The notes: generated from the sequence alone by a model not told the origin. DNA of 64,000 bases from Nocardiopsis algeriensis (GCF_014203695.1 NZ_JACHJO010000006.1:186001-250000); one strand, 5' to 3'; counted from the stretch's first letter, positions 43,777-53,746 are shown. A program made the numbers and translations.

Positions 43777-44973
43777 ATGGACATCACCTTGCTCGCAAGC
43801 CTTGCTGTTGCCGTCGTACTGCTGTTGTCCGTCGGTGGATTCTTCCTGGTCAGGACCCGACGCTCGGTCACGCCGGGCAAGGAGGAGACCAAGCCGGGAA
43901 TCGCCGAGGGACCGAGGACCGCCGCCCCGGAGGAGGAGCGGGAGGAGGACGGGGGGACAGCGCTCGCCCCGCCCGCCCAGGCCCCGCCACCGGTCCGGGA
44001 GACCATCGTCCCGGAGGAGGCCGAGCCGGCCGCACCGGAGCTGGAGACACCGCTGCCGTCGGCCGGCCGCATGGTGCGCCTGCGCGCCCGCCTGGCCCGC
44101 TCGCAGAGCTCCTTCGGCCAGGGCCTGCTCAACCTGCTCTCCTCCGACTCCCTCGACGAGGACACCTGGGAGGAGATCGAGGACACCCTCATCACCGCCG
44201 ACATCGGCGTCACCTCGGCCACGCAGATCGTGGACGGCCTGCGCACCCGGGTCAAGGTGCTCGGCACCCGCGGACACGACGAGGTGCGCGCCCTGCTGCG
44301 CGAGGAGCTCCTCGCCCAGATCGGCGCCGACACCGACCGCTCCCTGCGCACCGAGCCGCACGGTGAGCGCCCCGCCGTGATCATGGTCGTCGGCGTCAAC
44401 GGCACCGGCAAGACCACCACCAGCGGCAAGCTCGCCCGCGTCCTGGTCGGCGACGGGCGCACGGTCGTCCTGGGCGCCGCCGACACCTTCCGCGCCGCCG
44501 CGAGCGAGCAGCTCGAGACCTGGGGCAGCCGGGTGGGCGCCCCGGTCGTGCGCCGCGAGGAGGGCGCCGACCCGGCCAGCGTGGCCTTCGACGCGGTCGC
44601 CCGCGGCATCGAGGAGGGTGCCGACACCGTCATCATCGACACCGCAGGGCGCCTGCACACCAAGACCGGCCTGATGGACGAGCTCGGCAAGGTCAAGCGC
44701 GTCGTCGAGAAGAAGTCCCAGGTGGACGAGGTGCTCCTGGTCCTGGACGCCACCACCGGCCAGAACGGGCTGCGCCAGGCCCGCGTGTTCGCCGAGGTGG
44801 TGAACGTCACCGGCATCGCGCTGACCAAGATGGACGGCACCGCCAAGGGCGGCATCATCGTGCAGGTCCAGCGCGAGCTGGGGGTCCCCGTCAAGCTCGT
44901 CGGTCTCGGGGAGGGCCCCGACGACCTGGCGCCCTTCGACCCCGAGGTCTTCGTGGACGCCATCCTTCCCTGA
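43777..44973 (+). CDS. ftsY: Signal recognition particle receptor FtsY
   Basis: 398 residues. N-terminal membrane-anchor helix (ITLLASLAVAVVLLLSVGGFFLV), acidic A domain (to about 110), then NG GTPase domain: G1 GVNGTGKTT (206-214), DTAGR and TKMDGTAKGG. It docks SRP-ribosome complexes at the membrane and works with Ffh, encoded at 48317. ATG 43777 with GGAG upstream. Confidence 0.96.
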   Translation: MDITLLASLAVAVVLLLSVGGFFLVRTRRSVTPGKEETKPGIAEGPRTAAPEEEREEDGGTALAPPAQAPPPVRETIVPEEAEPAAPELETPLPSAGRMVRLRARLARSQSSFGQGLLNLLSSDSLDEDTWEEIEDTLITADIGVTSATQIVDGLRTRVKVLGTRGHDEVRALLREELLAQIGADTDRSLRTEPHGERPAVIMVVGVNGTGKTTTSGKLARVLVGDGRTVVLGAADTFRAAASEQLETWGSRVGAPVVRREEGADPASVAFDAVARGIEEGADTVIIDTAGRLHTKTGLMDELGKVKRVVEKKSQVDEVLLVLDATTGQNGLRQARVFAEVVNVTGIALTKMDGTAKGGIIVQVQRELGVPVKLVGLGEGPDDLAPFDPEVFVDAILP

Positions 44974-44985
44974 CCGCTCCGGCCG

Positions 44986-45018
44986 CGGGCCGGGCACCCC
45001 TCGCGGGTGCCCGGCCCG
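44986..45018 (+). terminator. ftsY terminator
   Basis: A perfect 14-bp GC-rich stem (44986-44999 with 45005-45018), 12 bases after the ftsY stop. Confidence 0.8.
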
Positions 45019-45260
45019 TCGTCGTTCCCGGGAACCGCACCCCTGTACCCGTGTGTACGCCTCCGCGCCCGCCGGGGCCCCGGTTCACGGAGCCGTAACA
45101 CCGGGGGCCGCCCTTTTACCTCCGCGCAACAAGGCACACGCCGGAGGGAAACACCCCGGTCGGAGAGTTCTCTCCGTGACGATGCCGCACCGGGCCCGAC
45201 GGCGCGCTCGATGTCGACGCCCTCACGACATTCCCCCACCGGTCCCATGGAGGCGAAGAA

Positions 45261-46592
45261 ATGATTGACACCGGCACCACGGCGTGGCTGCTCGTCAGCG
45301 CCGCGCTGGTGATGCTCATGACCCCGGGCCTCGCGTTCTTCTACGGAGGCATGTCCCGGGCCAAGAGCGTCCTGAACATGATGCTCATGAGCTTCGCGAG
45401 CATCGCGATCGTCAGCGTTCTCTGGGTGGCCGTCGGGCACTCGCTGACCTACGCCGACGGCGGCGTGCTCCAGCCCGTCATCGGCGGCCTGGAGCACGCC
45501 GGCCTGACCGACCTCATCGGCGAGGACTCCGGCGAGGGCCCCGGCTCCTACCCGCTCCTGGTCGACGCGGGCTTCCAGATGATGTTCGCCATCATCACCG
45601 TGGCACTCATCAGCGGCGCCGTCGCCGACCGCGCCAAGTTCGGCGCCTGGCTGCTCTTCGTGCCGGTCTGGGCGCTCGCGGTCTACTTCCCCGTCGCCCA
45701 CTGGGTCTGGGGCGAGGGCTGGATCGAGAGCCTGGAGATCGGCGGCCACAGCGTCATCGACTTCGCCGGCGGTACCGCCGTCCACATCAACGCCGGCGCC
45801 GCCGCCCTGGCCCTGACCTTCGTCCTCGGCCGCCGCAAGGGCTTCGGCTCGGGGTCGATGCGCCCGCACAACCTGCCGTTCGTCCTGCTGGGCGCCTCCC
45901 TGCTGTGGTTCGGCTGGTTCGGCTTCAACGGCGGCTCCGCCTACAACGCCGACGGCGTCGCCGCCCTGGCCCTGGTCAACACACAGGTCGCCACCGCCGC
46001 CGCCACCGCGTCGTGGATGCTCGTCGAGCGCCTGCGCTACGGCAAGGTCAGCGCCCTCGGGTTCGCCTCCGGCGCCGTCGCCGGCCTGGTCGCGATCACC
46101 CCGGCCGCGGCCAACGTCACCCCGGTGGGGGCCATCCTCCTCGGCCTCCTCTCCGGTGCCGTCTGCGCCTACGCGATCAGCTGGAAGTTCAAGTTCAAGT
46201 ACGACGACGCCCTCGACGTGGTGGGCATCCACATGGTGGGCGGCATCATCGGCTCCCTCGCCCTGGGATTCCTCGCCGCCGGTATCGTCGGCGACGGCGC
46301 CCCCGACGGGCTCTTCTCCGGCGGCGGCATCGGCCTCCTGGCGGTCCAGACCGTCGCGGTCGTGGGCGTCATGCTCTACTCCTTCGCCGTCACCTGGGCC
46401 ATCGCCAAGGTCATCGACCTCGCCGTCGGGTTCCGCATCCCCGAGGAGGTCGAGACCAACGGCCTCGACCACGAGCTGCACGCGGAATCGGCCTACGCCT
46501 TCGACGAGCTCGACGAGATCGAGGAAGGAGAAGCGGTCTCCCCGCCGACGCCTCCGGGCGGGGAGACGGCACCGCCGCAGGTCACGACCTAG
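45261..46592 (+). CDS. amt: Ammonium transporter
   Basis: 443-residue Amt/Rh channel with about 11 helices. PGLAFFYGGM near the N-terminus, the twin conserved His in the pore (FAGGTAVHINAG and VVGIHMVGGIIG) and FGWFGFNGGSA are diagnostic. The last ~60 residues are an acidic cytoplasmic tail ending in Pro-rich sequence. ATG preceded by GGAGGCGAAGAA. In Streptomyces amtB is followed by glnK (glnB) and glnD; here neither is present, and a lipoprotein gene comes next. Confidence 0.97.
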   Translation: MIDTGTTAWLLVSAALVMLMTPGLAFFYGGMSRAKSVLNMMLMSFASIAIVSVLWVAVGHSLTYADGGVLQPVIGGLEHAGLTDLIGEDSGEGPGSYPLLVDAGFQMMFAIITVALISGAVADRAKFGAWLLFVPVWALAVYFPVAHWVWGEGWIESLEIGGHSVIDFAGGTAVHINAGAAALALTFVLGRRKGFGSGSMRPHNLPFVLLGASLLWFGWFGFNGGSAYNADGVAALALVNTQVATAAATASWMLVERLRYGKVSALGFASGAVAGLVAITPAAANVTPVGAILLGLLSGAVCAYAISWKFKFKYDDALDVVGIHMVGGIIGSLALGFLAAGIVGDGAPDGLFSGGGIGLLAVQTVAVVGVMLYSFAVTWAIAKVIDLAVGFRIPEEVETNGLDHELHAESAYAFDELDEIEEGEAVSPPTPPGGETAPPQVTT

Positions 46593-46644
46593 CACTCAAC
46601 GCCGAGGGCACGGGCTCGGACCACCGGCGCGGCGCGGTGCCGCG

Positions 46645-46676
46645 GGGGCCGGCGGGGAGAGATCCCCGCCGGCCCC
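46645..46676 (+). terminator. amt terminator
   Basis: A perfect 14-bp stem (46645-46658 with 46663-46676) and GAGA loop, 52 bases after the amt stop. The following 300 bases to the lipoprotein gene show only its presumed promoter region and no gene. Confidence 0.85.
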
Positions 46677-46979
46677 TTCCGCGCGCTCGGGGAACGGGCG
46701 CGGCCCCGGGGTCCGTCGGCCTTCGGCGGTGCTCCGATTCGGTACGCTTTGCACGCGGCTCGGCGGTGGAACCGCCAGGAGCACGGGGCGCGCGGTCTGC
46801 AGCGCACCCGGAGCACGGCCGGAGCGCGGGCCGACCCGCGGGGCGGCCGTTTCGGAACCCCGGGACGTGCCGCCGCATCACACGCGATGGACGGGAGGGC
46901 CGGTCGGGTCCGACCTGCCGCATCCCGGAAAACTCACGCTCGTTCGTACACGCCCCCCGCTGCGGGGCCAGGAGGCAAG

Positions 46980-48179
46980 ATGGCGCCGGTTAGTCACTTC
47001 AGGGTTCGCAGGCGCGGGCGCGCGGCGTTCGCCGCGGCGGGCGCGGCCGCGGTGCTCGGCCTGGCCGGATGCTCCCTCGGGGACGGGCAGTCGGGCGGCG
47101 GCGAGGAGGAGCCCAGCGCCGAACCGGCCGAACCGGTCGCCGCCGCACCCCTGGTGGAGGAGGCCCTGGCCGGGCTCGCCGAGTACCAGGGGATCACCGC
47201 CACCGGCCAGATCGCCGAGAGCGTCGGCGGCGACGTGCGCGACGTCTCGCTCACCGTCTCCGACGGCGGCACGAGCAGCGGCACCATCCGCGCCGGGGGG
47301 GTGGGTGCCGAGCTGATCAGCGCCGACAACCGGATCTTCCTCCGTGCCGCGGAGGACTTCTGGCTCGACCAGAACATCTACGGCCCCGATTTCGACCAGT
47401 TCGACGGCAACTGGGTGCGGGCCTCGGCGTCCCAGACCGGGATCGAGCCGGGTGCGGTCCTGGCGCCGTCGGTGCTGGCCGAGATCCTCGGCGGACTGGA
47501 GCTGGAGTCGGACGAGGCCGTCGAGGAGAACCTGGACGGCACGCTGACCTACCGGATCGACCTGGCCGGCGAGCGCGACCAGATGTGGGTCAACGCCGAG
47601 ACCGGGCAGCTCCAGCGCATCGCCGTCGAGCAGCTCGTCCCGCCGGAGGCCGAGAGCGGCCCGCAGGTGCGCCTGGACATCGCCGAGGCCGACACCACCG
47701 CCGTCGAGGAGCTCTACAGCGGTGTCGTCACCGCGACCGAGGAGGAGCTGACCTCCTCGCGCGACGCGCGCATCGAGGTGGCCTGGGACGGCCAGGCCGA
47801 CATGTCGTGCGAGGACGGCCCGCACTGCACCTGGACCGGTACCGTGCACGACGCCACGGGCAGCGGGACCGGCACGGTGTACGTGCACATGAAGGTGACC
47901 TTCACCAACGACGAGATCGGCGAGCAGACCTGCGAGGACAGCGGTGAGCTGGAGGCCGGGGGAACGCTCCAGCTCTCGTGCGACGCCAACTACAACATCG
48001 TCAGCGAGACCCAGACGGAGTACACCGTCTCGGGCAGCTCCGTCCTGAGCACGCGCGGCCTGACCGGCGGCCAGCAGGAGAGCATGCTGGCCGCGCTCGG
48101 GGAGGAGCGCGAGGCCGTCCTCTCCGGCGAGAGCGGCCAGGAGAGCGAGGAGCCCTCCGAGGGGGAGAACGGCAACTGA
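46980..48179 (+). CDS. Lipoprotein of unknown function (LprG/LppX-like fold possible)
   Basis: 399 residues with signal peptide and lipobox LAGC (Cys31), a Glu/Pro-rich linker, then an ~200-residue domain starting LAEYQGITATGQIAESVGGDV, and a second part with Cys pairs (DMSCEDGPHC, EQTCEDSG, QLSCDAN). The first part resembles LprG/LppX or LolA-type lipid-binding folds only by general pattern, so this is a weak guess. ATG 46980 has CAGGAGG upstream. Not co-transcribed with amt by appearance. Confidence 0.7.
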   Translation: MAPVSHFRVRRRGRAAFAAAGAAAVLGLAGCSLGDGQSGGGEEEPSAEPAEPVAAAPLVEEALAGLAEYQGITATGQIAESVGGDVRDVSLTVSDGGTSSGTIRAGGVGAELISADNRIFLRAAEDFWLDQNIYGPDFDQFDGNWVRASASQTGIEPGAVLAPSVLAEILGGLELESDEAVEENLDGTLTYRIDLAGERDQMWVNAETGQLQRIAVEQLVPPEAESGPQVRLDIAEADTTAVEELYSGVVTATEEELTSSRDARIEVAWDGQADMSCEDGPHCTWTGTVHDATGSGTGTVYVHMKVTFTNDEIGEQTCEDSGELEAGGTLQLSCDANYNIVSETQTEYTVSGSSVLSTRGLTGGQQESMLAALGEEREAVLSGESGQESEEPSEGENGN

Positions 48180-48316
48180 CCCTCTGGCCCGGGGCGGGGC
48201 GCGGAGTCCCGCCCCGGCGCGCCGGAGGTCCGCGGGCCGCCTCGTCCGACACGGCGAGGTGACGGCGGGCGGGTAGGCTAGGAAGCCAATTCCGAGACGA
48301 AGGACTGGCCACACTC

Positions 48317-49918
48317 GTGTTCGAGACGCTTTCCGACCGGCTGACATCGGTCTTCTCCTCGCTGCGGGGCAAGGGGCGGCTGTCCGAGGAGGACATCAAC
48401 GCGACCGCGCGGGAGATCCGTCTCGCGCTGCTGGAGGCGGACGTCGCGCTGCCCGTGGTCCGCGAGTTCATCGCGCGGATCAAGGAACGGGCCCGCGGTG
48501 AGGAGGTCTCCAAGGCCCTCAACCCCGCGCAGCAGGTCATCAAGATCGTCAACGACGAACTCGTCGAGGTCCTGGGCGGTGAGACCCGGCAGATCCGCTA
48601 CGCCAAGACACCTCCCACCGTCATCATGCTCGCGGGCCTGCAGGGCGCCGGCAAGACGACCCTGGCGGGCAAGCTCGCCAAGTGGCTCTCCGACCAGCGC
48701 AACACACCGCTGCTGGTCGCGGCCGACCTCCAGCGCCCCAACGCCGTCACCCAGCTCCAGGTGGTCGGTGAGCGGGCCGGCGCCTCCGTGTTCGCGCCCG
48801 AGCCCGGCAACGGCGTCGGCGACCCCGTCGAGGTCGCGAGCCTGTCGCTGGAGTACGCGCGGCGCAACAACCACAACGTCGTCATCATCGACACCGCCGG
48901 CCGCCTCGGTGTGGACACCGAGATGATGCGGCAGGCCGCCGACATCCGCGACGCCGTCCGGCCCGACGAGATCCTCTTCGTCGTCGACGCGATGATCGGT
49001 CAGGACGCGGTCAACACCGCCCAGGCCTTCCTCGAGGGGGTCGGCTACGACGCGGTCGCCCTCACCAAGCTCGACGGCGACGCGCGCGGCGGTGCGGCGC
49101 TGTCCATCCGGCACATCACCGGCCGGCCGATCATGTTCGCGTCCACGGGCGAGAAGCTCGAGGACTTCGACCTGTTCCACCCGGACCGGATGGCCTCGCG
49201 CATCCTGGACATGGGTGACGTGCTCACGCTGATCGAGCAGGCGCAGCGCACGTTCGACGAGGCCGAGGTCCAGAAGATGGCCTCGACCATGGCCTCGGAC
49301 GAGGACTTCACGCTCGACGACTTCCTGCAGCAGATGCAGATGGTCCGCAAGCTCGGCCCGATCGGCAACCTGCTCGGCATGATGCCCGGCATGGGGCAGA
49401 TGCGGGAGCAGATCGAGAGCATCGACGACAAGGACCTGGACCGCATCCAGGCCATCATCCAGTCGATGACCCCGGCCGAGCGGGCCAACCCCAAGATGAT
49501 CAACGGCTCGCGCCGACTGCGGATCGCCAACGGTTCGGGCATGCAGGTCAGCGACGTCAACGGGCTGGTCACGCGTTTCTTCGAGGCGCAGAAGATGATG
49601 CGCAAGATGAAGAGCGGCGGATTCCCGGGCATGCCGGGGATGGGCGGGGCACCCGGCGCCGCGGGCGGACGCAAGAAGGCCCAGGCCAAGAAGGGCAAGA
49701 AGGGCAAGCAGCGCAGCGGCAACCCGATGAAGGCCCGCCAGCAGGAGGCCGAGCGCGCCGCCGAGCGCCGGCGGCGCCAGGAGGAGGGCGGCCAGCCGCA
49801 GCTGCCGCCGGGCCTGGGCGGCGGTGCTCCCGGTCAGCCGACCCTGCCGCCCGGACTCGGTGGCCCGGGAATGCCCAACATGCCGGACCTGTCCAACTTC
49901 AAACTGCCCAAGAAGTAG
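48317..49918 (+). CDS. ffh: Signal recognition particle protein Ffh
   Basis: 533 residues: N domain, G domain with G1 GLQGAGKTT (from residue 107), DTAGR and TKLDGDARGG, and a Met-rich M domain (MMPGMGQM) that binds signal sequences and 4.5S RNA. The C-terminus has a Lys/Arg-rich and Pro/Gly-rich extension (GMPGMGG, then KKGKKGKQR, then PPGLGG). GTG start. Partner of FtsY. No 4.5S RNA gene was noticed in this window. Confidence 0.97.
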   Translation: MFETLSDRLTSVFSSLRGKGRLSEEDINATAREIRLALLEADVALPVVREFIARIKERARGEEVSKALNPAQQVIKIVNDELVEVLGGETRQIRYAKTPPTVIMLAGLQGAGKTTLAGKLAKWLSDQRNTPLLVAADLQRPNAVTQLQVVGERAGASVFAPEPGNGVGDPVEVASLSLEYARRNNHNVVIIDTAGRLGVDTEMMRQAADIRDAVRPDEILFVVDAMIGQDAVNTAQAFLEGVGYDAVALTKLDGDARGGAALSIRHITGRPIMFASTGEKLEDFDLFHPDRMASRILDMGDVLTLIEQAQRTFDEAEVQKMASTMASDEDFTLDDFLQQMQMVRKLGPIGNLLGMMPGMGQMREQIESIDDKDLDRIQAIIQSMTPAERANPKMINGSRRLRIANGSGMQVSDVNGLVTRFFEAQKMMRKMKSGGFPGMPGMGGAPGAAGGRKKAQAKKGKKGKQRSGNPMKARQQEAERAAERRRRQEEGGQPQLPPGLGGGAPGQPTLPPGLGGPGMPNMPDLSNFKLPKK

Positions 49919-49923
49919 GGACG

Positions 49924-49956
49924 AGGGCCGCTCCGTGACGTCCGGGGCGGCCCTTT
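49924..49956 (+). terminator. ffh terminator
   Basis: AGGGCCGCTCC (49924-49934) pairs with 49944-49954 with one wobble pair, followed by TTT. Confidence 0.8.
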
Positions 49957-50143
49957 CCCGCTGTCACACGCCGGTGTGGTGGACAAGGAAGTTGCCGATG
50001 TCTGGCACAATGAGAAGTCGACTAACGGTGCCGAGCCGGCCCTCTAACTAGCTCGTCACCCACGTCTGCTCCGGTGCGCTCCGCACCCCACGCGGTCCCG
50101 TCACCGGGCGCCTAACACCGTTCATCGGGAGAAGACCACTCCA

Positions 50144-50599
50144 GTGGCTGTCAAACTGAAGCTCAAGCGTATGGGCAAGATCCGTACGCCCCAGTACCGC
50201 ATCATCGTCGCCGACGCCCGCACCAAGCGTGACGGCAAGGCGATCGAGGAGATCGGCAAGTACCACCCCAAGGAGCACCCGAGCCTCATCGAGGTCGACT
50301 CCGAGCGGGTCCAGTACTGGCTCGGCGTGGGCGCCCAGCCCTCCGACGCGGTCAAGGTCCTCCTGCGCAAGACGGGCGACTGGCAGAAGTTCAAGGGCCT
50401 GCCCGCCCCGGCTCCGCTCCAGGTCGCCGAGCCCAAGGACCCGGAGGCCAAGGAGGCCGCGTTCCAGGCCGCTCTGAAGGAGCTCGTGCTCCCGGGCGGC
50501 GAGAACAAGGGCAAGGCCAAGAAGTCCGAGAAGAAGGCGGAGAAGGCGGAGAAGCCCGCTGAGACCGCCGAGGCCGAGAAGTCCGAGGGCGAGGCCTGA
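50144..50599 (+). CDS. rpsP: 30S ribosomal protein S16
   Basis: 151 residues; [19 protein letters not shown] is the S16 start and [11 protein letters not shown] is conserved. The core ends near residue 85; the rest is an actinobacterial Lys/Glu/Ala-rich tail. GTG start with GGAG upstream. One base separates it from khpA, so they are coupled. Confidence 0.97.
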   Translation: MAVKLKLKRMGKIRTPQYRIIVADARTKRDGKAIEEIGKYHPKEHPSLIEVDSERVQYWLGVGAQPSDAVKVLLRKTGDWQKFKGLPAPAPLQVAEPKDPEAKEAAFQAALKELVLPGGENKGKAKKSEKKAEKAEKPAETAEAEKSEGEA

Positions 50600-50600
50600 C

Positions 50601-50843
50601 GTGCTGGAAGAGGCGCTTGAGCACCTCGTGAAGGGGATCGTTGCGAACTCCGACGACGTCCAGGTGAGAGCCAAGAGGCTCCGCAAGGGCAAAGTCCTGG
50701 AGGTCCGGGTGCACCCCGACGACCTGGGCAAGGTGATCGGTCGCAACGGCCGCACCGCCAAGGCGCTGCGGACCGTGATCGGTTCTCTCGCCGGAGGCAG
50801 GTACGTCCGGGTGGACCTGCTGGACCTGCACGAAGTGCGCTGA
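50601..50843 (+). CDS. khpA: KH-domain RNA-binding protein KhpA
   Basis: 80 residues forming one KH domain with GxxG loop IGRNGR. It is the usual rpsP partner and, with KhpB, binds sRNA/mRNA in Gram-positives. GTG start one base after rpsP. Confidence 0.94.
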   Translation: MLEEALEHLVKGIVANSDDVQVRAKRLRKGKVLEVRVHPDDLGKVIGRNGRTAKALRTVIGSLAGGRYVRVDLLDLHEVR

Positions 50844-50853
50844 CGCGCCTCTC

Positions 50854-50881
50854 GGGGCGCCGACCGTCCGGTCGGCGCCCC
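50854..50881 (+). terminator. Hairpin after khpA
   Basis: A perfect 12-bp stem (50854-50865 with 50870-50881), 11 bases after khpA; probably a partial terminator before rimM. Confidence 0.75.
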
Positions 50882-50986
50882 ACACCCGTGCCCGGGGTCC
50901 CCAGGGTGTCGTCACCGAACACGCCCCGGGCCCCGGGCATGGTCTTTCCCGTTCCCCGAGGAACGGACGGCAAGGACGGAGTTCCC

Positions 50987-51499
50987 ATGCGACTCGTGGT
51001 GGGCAGGATCGGCCGCGCCCACGGTATCCGCGGCGACGTCGCCGTCGACGTGCGTACCGACGACCCGGCGGAGAGGTTCGCCGTCGGATCGGTGCTGGCC
51101 ACCGACCCGGCCCCGACCGGACCGCTGACCGTCGCCGCGACCAAGGTGCACAGCGGCAAGCTCCTGGTGCGCTTCGAGGGGATCGCGGACCGCGACGCGG
51201 CCGAGGAGCTGCGGGGCACCCTGCTGCTCGTCGACTCCGAGGACCTCCCCCCGATCGACGACCCCGACGAGTTCCACGACCACGAGCTCATCGGCCTGGC
51301 CGCGGTCACCACCGGCGGCGAGGCCGTCGGCACCGTCGACAACGTGCTCCACCACGCGCAGGACCTGCTGGTGGTGGCCACCCCCGACGGGCGGGAGCTG
51401 CTCGTGCCCTTCGTGGCCGCTCTGGTCCCCGAGGTCGACACCGCCGGCGGACGGATCGTGCTGGACCCCCCGCCCGGCCTGCTCGACCTCGCGGACTGA
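50987..51499 (+). CDS. rimM: 16S rRNA processing protein RimM
   Basis: 170 residues: RimM N-domain ([20 protein letters not shown]) and PRC-barrel C-domain. It helps mature the 30S head by binding S19. ATG 50987 has GGACGGAG upstream; the longer frame is non-conserved. trmD follows after 10 bp. Confidence 0.95.
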   Translation: MRLVVGRIGRAHGIRGDVAVDVRTDDPAERFAVGSVLATDPAPTGPLTVAATKVHSGKLLVRFEGIADRDAAEELRGTLLLVDSEDLPPIDDPDEFHDHELIGLAAVTTGGEAVGTVDNVLHHAQDLLVVATPDGRELLVPFVAALVPEVDTAGGRIVLDPPPGLLDLAD

Positions 51500-51509
51500 A
51501 GGGCGAGCC

Positions 51510-52274
51510 GTGCGCATCGACATCATCAGCATCTTCCCCGACTACTTCGCGCCCCTGGAGCTGTCCCTCATCGGCAAGGCGCGCGCCGCCGGCCTGCTCG
51601 ACGTGCGCGTCCACGACCTGCGCGCGTGGACCCACGACCGGCACAACACGGTGGACGACACCCCCTACGGCGGCGGCCCCGGCATGGTGATGAAGCCCGA
51701 GCCGTGGGGCGAGGCGCTGGACGAGGTCGTGGGGCAGGCCCCCGCGCGACTCGTCCTCCCCACCCCGAGCGGACGCCGGTTCGGACAGGCCGACGCCGAG
51801 CGCCTGGCGGAGGAGGAGCACCTGGTCTTCGGGTGCGGACGCTACGAGGGCATCGACTCCCGGGTGGCGGTCGACGCCGCGCGCCGGATGCCGGTCGAGG
51901 AGCTCAGCATCGGCGACTACGTGCTCAACGGCGGCGAGTCGGCGACCCTGGTCATGGTCGAGGCCATCACCCGGCTGCTGCCCGGGGTGCTGGGCAACAA
52001 GGAGTCGGCCGTACAGGACTCCTTCGCCTCCGGCGGCATGGAGAACCTGGTGGAGGGGCCGGTGTACACCAAGCCGTCGGTGTGGCGCGGACAGGAGGTG
52101 CCGCCGGTGCTGCTGTCGGGCAACCACGGCGCGGTGGACCGCTGGCGGCGCGACCAGGCGCTGCGCAAGACCGCGCGCAACCGGCCCGACCTCGTGGCGG
52201 CCACGCCGGAAGAGGCCCTGGACCGGCGCGACCGGGAGGTCCTGGCCGAGGAAGGCGTTCGGGCCGCCGACTGA
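51510..52274 (+). CDS. trmD: tRNA (guanine37-N1)-methyltransferase
   Basis: 254-residue SPOUT methyltransferase. [13 protein letters not shown], the [13 protein letters not shown] loop, [12 protein letters not shown], and [11 protein letters not shown] with the SAM trefoil knot are all present. It prevents +1 frameshifting. GTG start 10 bp after rimM. Confidence 0.96.
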   Translation: MRIDIISIFPDYFAPLELSLIGKARAAGLLDVRVHDLRAWTHDRHNTVDDTPYGGGPGMVMKPEPWGEALDEVVGQAPARLVLPTPSGRRFGQADAERLAEEEHLVFGCGRYEGIDSRVAVDAARRMPVEELSIGDYVLNGGESATLVMVEAITRLLPGVLGNKESAVQDSFASGGMENLVEGPVYTKPSVWRGQEVPPVLLSGNHGAVDRWRRDQALRKTARNRPDLVAATPEEALDRRDREVLAEEGVRAAD

Positions 52275-52461
52275 GATGTGGCAAACTGGGTGGGATCCCC
52301 CCTGGTGACCCCTAGGCATCCGCATGCCGGCGGCACGACGTCGGCCTCTGTGTCGGTCACCCGGGCGGTTCGAGAGTACAGACCCATGAGGGCCCTCGCC
52401 CGCGCACCCCTTTCCGTCGAGAGCGGGAACAGGACGCGGCGCGCTATCGATGAGGATTCAG

Positions 52462-52821
52462 ATGCACACCGCCATTCAGGAGCTGGAGAAGGCCCAGCTG
52501 CGTTCCGACGTCCCGGAGTTCCGCCCCGGTGACACCCTCAACGTCCACGTCCGCGTGACGGAGGGCAACCGTACCCGTGTCCAGGTCTTCAAGGGCGTCG
52601 TCATCCGCCGCCAGGGCGCGGGCAACCGCGAGACCTTCACCATCCGCAAGGTGAGCTACGGCGTGGGCGTGGAGCGGACCTTCCCGATCCACACTCCGGC
52701 GGTCGAGAAGTACGAGGTCGTCGCCCGCGGTCGCGTGCGTCGCGCCAAGCTGTACTACCTGCGTGAGCTGCGCGGGAAGGCCGCCCGCATCCGCGAGCGC
52801 CGCGAGCCTGCCGCTCAGTAG
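52462..52821 (+). CDS. rplS: 50S ribosomal protein L19
   Basis: 119 residues from ATG 52462 ([16 protein letters not shown]), with GATGAGGA upstream; an ATG 12 bases earlier is less likely. [15 protein letters not shown] and [15 protein letters not shown] are L19 signatures. There is a 187-base leader after trmD. Confidence 0.96.
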   Translation: MHTAIQELEKAQLRSDVPEFRPGDTLNVHVRVTEGNRTRVQVFKGVVIRRQGAGNRETFTIRKVSYGVGVERTFPIHTPAVEKYEVVARGRVRRAKLYYLRELRGKAARIRERREPAAQ

Positions 52822-52882
52822 CCCTCTCTTTGCTCTCCGAAGCAGGCCTGTCCCTCGACGCGGCGGTATAAGCTTCGGCACG

Positions 52883-53746
52883 ATGAGCGATGACGAGAGC
52901 GGTCCCGGCACGGACGGGGCCCGAGACGAGGCCTCCACCCGTTCCGGTTCGGAGAAGCAGGACTCCGCCACTGGCTCCCGTGTCCCCGGGGACACGGGAG
53001 CCAGCGGTGTCTCCGAACCCGGGAGCCAGGAGGCCGGGGAGAGAGCGGACACCGGGATGAGCAAGGAAAAGCAGGGGTCGTTCTGGAAGGAACTGCCCAT
53101 CCTGATCGTGATCGCCCTGGTGCTGGCGTTCGTGATCAGGACCTGGGTGATGCAGGCCTTCTACATCCCCTCCACCTCGATGGAGAACACCCTGCTCGTC
53201 GGCGACAAGGTGCTCGTCAACAAGGTCGTCTACCAGATACGCGACATCGAGCGCGGCGAGGTGATCGTCTTCAACGGAGGCGGTTCGTGGGACGACCCGA
53301 ACACGGTCCAGATCCCCGAGCCGACCAACCCGCTCTCGCGCGGGTTCACGTGGGTGCAGCAGCAGTTGGGCGCGGCGCCCACGGGCAAGGAGTACATCAA
53401 GCGGGTGATCGGTCTGCCCGGCGACGTGGTGGAGTGCTGCGACGAGCAGATGCGGGTCACGGTCAACGGTGTTCCGCTGGAGGAAGAGGACTACCTGTAC
53501 CCGGGAAGTGTGGCGAGCCACGCGGAGTTCGGCCCGATCGAGGTGCCGGAGGGGCACCTGTGGCTGCTGGGTGACAACCGGGCGATCTCCTCCGACTCCC
53601 GGCTCAACCAGGACAACCCGGGGGGAGGCGCGGTACCGATCGACCACGTGGTGGGGCGCGCGTTCGTGATCATCTGGCCCCTCGAGCAGGTCGGCGGCCT
53701 GGGCATCCCCGAGACCTTCGCCAGGATCGAGGAACAGGCGGGGTGA
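52883..53746 (+). CDS. lepB: Signal peptidase I
   Basis: 287 residues. A disordered, Asp/Gly/Ser-rich N-terminal ~60 residues, one transmembrane helix (LPILIVIALVLAFVIRTWV), then the extracytoplasmic catalytic domain with Ser99 (PSTSMENT) and Lys173 (EYIKRVIGLPGD). Cleaves signal peptides. The ATG at 52883 lies 11 bases after TATAAG (52867-52872), suggesting a very short leader; an alternative ATG at 53057 would start just before the membrane helix. A 34-bp palindrome lies inside the disordered part. Only one sip gene is seen, whereas Streptomyces has four at this place. Confidence 0.94.
   Translation: MSDDESGPGTDGARDEASTRSGSEKQDSATGSRVPGDTGASGVSEPGSQEAGERADTGMSKEKQGSFWKELPILIVIALVLAFVIRTWVMQAFYIPSTSMENTLLVGDKVLVNKVVYQIRDIERGEVIVFNGGGSWDDPNTVQIPEPTNPLSRGFTWVQQQLGAAPTGKEYIKRVIGLPGDVVECCDEQMRVTVNGVPLEEEDYLYPGSVASHAEFGPIEVPEGHLWLLGDNRAISSDSRLNQDNPGGGAVPIDHVVGRAFVIIWPLEQVGGLGIPETFARIEEQAG
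52971..53004. repeat. 34-bp perfect palindrome inside lepB
   Basis: CTGGCTCCCGTGTCCCC (52971-52987) is followed directly by its exact reverse complement (52988-53004). It lies within the disordered N-terminal codons (about Thr30-Ser41) of lepB. It could be a terminator for rplS or a cruciform. Confidence 0.85.

Noticed and set aside
45095-45130. GlnR-box-like bases upstream of amt (GTAAC at 45095, TTTAC-N6-GCAAC at 45115-45130).
   Set aside because: Each half differs from the GTnAC/GAAAC consensus and the spacing between a-sites is 20 instead of 22, so it was not listed as a site.
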